Shown here: positions 32,027-33,303 of the stretch, piece after piece | How positions within the stretch are numbered: position 1 is the first letter of the stretch | Layout of the letters: each line of letters starts with the position of its first letter | Source of the DNA: an uncultured Eubacterium sp. | GTDB taxonomy: Bacteria; Bacillota; Clostridia; Peptostreptococcales; Anaerovoracaceae | Direction: 5' to 3' | Assembly (NCBI GenBank): GCA_902495595.1 | Contig: CABUXV010000020.1 | Location: 1 to 33,303 of the forward strand | DNA: 33,303 nt | The notes under the pieces: model-generated | The model's input: only the letters and a program-made list of their open reading frames with translations | Database searches by the model: none | What the model was told of the DNA's origin: nothing | Program-made: the position numbers and the translations under genes

Positions 32027-33303
32027 ATGTATAAGTGTAGTTTGGAAAGAATGTCAGACAAGATTAAGACAATGTCCCAGTATGGAGATGCAGGACATGG
32101 AGGAATCACAAGATATTCACTGTCAAAAGAAGCAAATATGGCAAGAGCAGAATTCAAGAAAAGAATGGAAGCAATCGGAGCAAAGGTAGAATGCGACGAT
32201 GTGGCATGTATGTATGCAACACTAGAAGGCTCAGACCCAAATGCAAAGAGAATAGTAATGGGCTCACACTGCGACTCGGTAAAGAACGGAGGAAACTACG
32301 ACGGGATACTGGGAGTAATGACAGGAATGGAAGTACTGGAAACAGTGGCAGCCGAAAACATACCGCATAAACATCCGCTTACAGCAATGATATGGACAAA
32401 CGAAGAAGGTTCATTATATCCGCCGGCAATGATGGTATCGGGAATCATATGTCATGAATATCTGCCAAAGGATTTACAGCCAAACTTCGAATACGATAAT
32501 ATGATGGCGTCAAAGCCAATGGACGAAAGCCCATATGCAAACTTCGGAGAAGCGCTGGCAGCAAGTCCGTACAGAGGAGACAAGGCAAACAGAATCAGTC
32601 CGGAAAAGTACTGCGCAATGTTTGAAGCGCACCTTGAGCAGGGACCAATCCTTGAAGATGCAGGAAACGAAGTAGGAGCAGTACAGCTGGTAATGGGAAT
32701 GTTCAACTACAGCATAACATTCAGAGGATTCTCGGCCCATGCAGGAACTTTCCCAATGGCAAAGAGACATGATGCGCTGCATGCAGCATCAGCGTTCATA
32801 TGCGAGCTGCACAACAGATATGATGAATACAATAAAGAAGTAGTGGCAGCAGGGGAACCTGAATTCGTATTTACAACAGGGGAAATAAATGTACATCCAT
32901 GTATACACACAGTAATACCGGATGAAGCAGTAGTATCGCTTGATGTAAGACATCCAAATCCAGAGGTAAGAGCAAAGTGTATGGAAATCTTGAAAGAGAT
33001 GGCAGGAAAAGACTGGTGTCAGTGCACATGTGAGATAGAAGAGCAGTGGGTAAGAGACACAGTATACTTTGATAAACAGCTTGTAGGATTTGTAGAAGAA
33101 TCAATGGAAGAGTTAGGACTGAAATGGCAGAAGATACTGTCAGGGGCAGGACATGACGCGCAGTTCTGTGCATACATGATACCGACGACAATGTTATTTG
33201 CAAGAACAAAGGACGGCTTATCACATTGTGAACCTGAGCATGTATCAGACGAAGACTGTACAGCAGTTGCTTCTGCAACTCTTAATGCAGTTCTTAAAGC
33301 CGA
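32027..33303 (+). CDS. M20-family Zn amidohydrolase (N-carbamoyl-amino-acid hydrolase / allantoate amidohydrolase type), 3' end outside window
   Basis: Cuts N-carbamoyl or ureido bonds in this family (AllC, HyuC, beta-ureidopropionase). 425 codons are present without a stop. Family motifs with metal ligands: GSHCDSV (H81), NGGNYDGILG (D92), WTNEEGS (E126/E127), EAHLEQGPILE (H202), FSAHAGTFPMAKRHDAL, SGAGHDA and LSHCEPEH (H400). Which carbamoyl compound is cut cannot be said. The start ATG 32027 has AAGGAGG nine bases before it; an ATG at 32018 touches that site. Codon use is strikingly biased (almost only AGA for Arg, mostly GCA for Ala, GGA for Gly, GTA for Val), unlike the genes upstream, which suggests very high expression. 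Fifteen cysteines are present. Confidence 0.88.
   Translation, partial: MYKCSLERMSDKIKTMSQYGDAGHGGITRYSLSKEANMARAEFKKRMEAIGAKVECDDVACMYATLEGSDPNAKRIVMGSHCDSVKNGGNYDGILGVMTGMEVLETVAAENIPHKHPLTAMIWTNEEGSLYPPAMMVSGIICHEYLPKDLQPNFEYDNMMASKPMDESPYANFGEALAASPYRGDKANRISPEKYCAMFEAHLEQGPILEDAGNEVGAVQLVMGMFNYSITFRGFSAHAGTFPMAKRHDALHAASAFICELHNRYDEYNKEVVAAGEPEFVFTTGEINVHPCIHTVIPDEAVVSLDVRHPNPEVRAKCMEILKEMAGKDWCQCTCEIEEQWVRDTVYFDKQLVGFVEESMEELGLKWQKILSGAGHDAQFCAYMIPTTMLFARTKDGLSHCEPEHVSDEDCTAVASATLNAVLKA

Overview
The window looks like chromosomal DNA of a low-GC, endospore-forming anaerobic Clostridia-type Firmicute. The reasons are AT-rich third codon positions, strong AGGAGG-type ribosome binding sites, TTG starts, a SpoIVA gene, PASTA kinase/PP2C signalling and the classic Firmicute operon order priA-def-fmt-yugP-rsmB-prpC-prkC-rsgA-rpe followed by plsX-rnc-smc-ftsY and der-plsY-gpsA-miaB-spoIVA. 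The exact genus cannot be read from the sequence; a Clostridiales family XIII/Anaerovoracaceae-like organism is only a guess.

Layout. (1) 1-573: the end of a tRNA cluster (Trp, Pro, a CAT-anticodon tRNA, Phe) with an unusual set of alternating inverted repeats between tRNAs 2 and 3, closed by a terminator. (2) 567-816: two tandem 125-bp copies of a structured repeat, then about 250 bp without a recognisable gene. (3) 1070-2201: a promoter, a 13-bp leader hairpin, a small-multidrug-export-type membrane protein and thymidine kinase, convergent with (4) a TIGR01212 radical SAM gene on the minus strand (2213-3166). (5) 3209-24988: one long co-directional block of 19 tightly packed or overlapping genes, starting at a promoter before queH and running queH-asnA-priA-def-fmt-yugP-rsmB-prpC-prkC-rsgA-rpe-plsX-rnc-smc-ftsY-der-plsY-gpsA-miaB. 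It links tRNA modification, translation start and formyl-Met processing, replication restart, ribosome maturation, cell-wall signalling, phospholipid synthesis and chromosome/secretion machinery. (6) spoIVA, whose ribosome binding site lies in a 9-bp stem that starts just behind miaB, ending in a strong terminator at 26553-26595. (7) 26626-26815: two more copies of the repeat in the same orientation, abutting the promoter of an MFS exporter that may be translated from a leaderless mRNA. (8) 28249-33303: an accessory catabolic-looking cluster made of an orphan HisD-family dehydrogenase, a LacI-family regulator, a dihydropyrimidine/dihydroorotate-dehydrogenase-like flavoprotein with a double [4Fe-4S] tail, and a codon-biased M20 amidohydrolase (carbamoylase/allantoate hydrolase type) that runs off the window end. 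Two conspicuous palindromes sit at the promoters inside this cluster.

The most unusual items are the repeat family (copies keep pairing in three hairpins while changing sequence), the HisD/LacI/DHOD-ferredoxin/M20 cluster with its two operator-like palindromes, the alternating inverted repeats in the tRNA operon, the spoIVA leader stem and the putative leaderless MFS gene. All functional statements are homology judgements made by eye; no database search was run.
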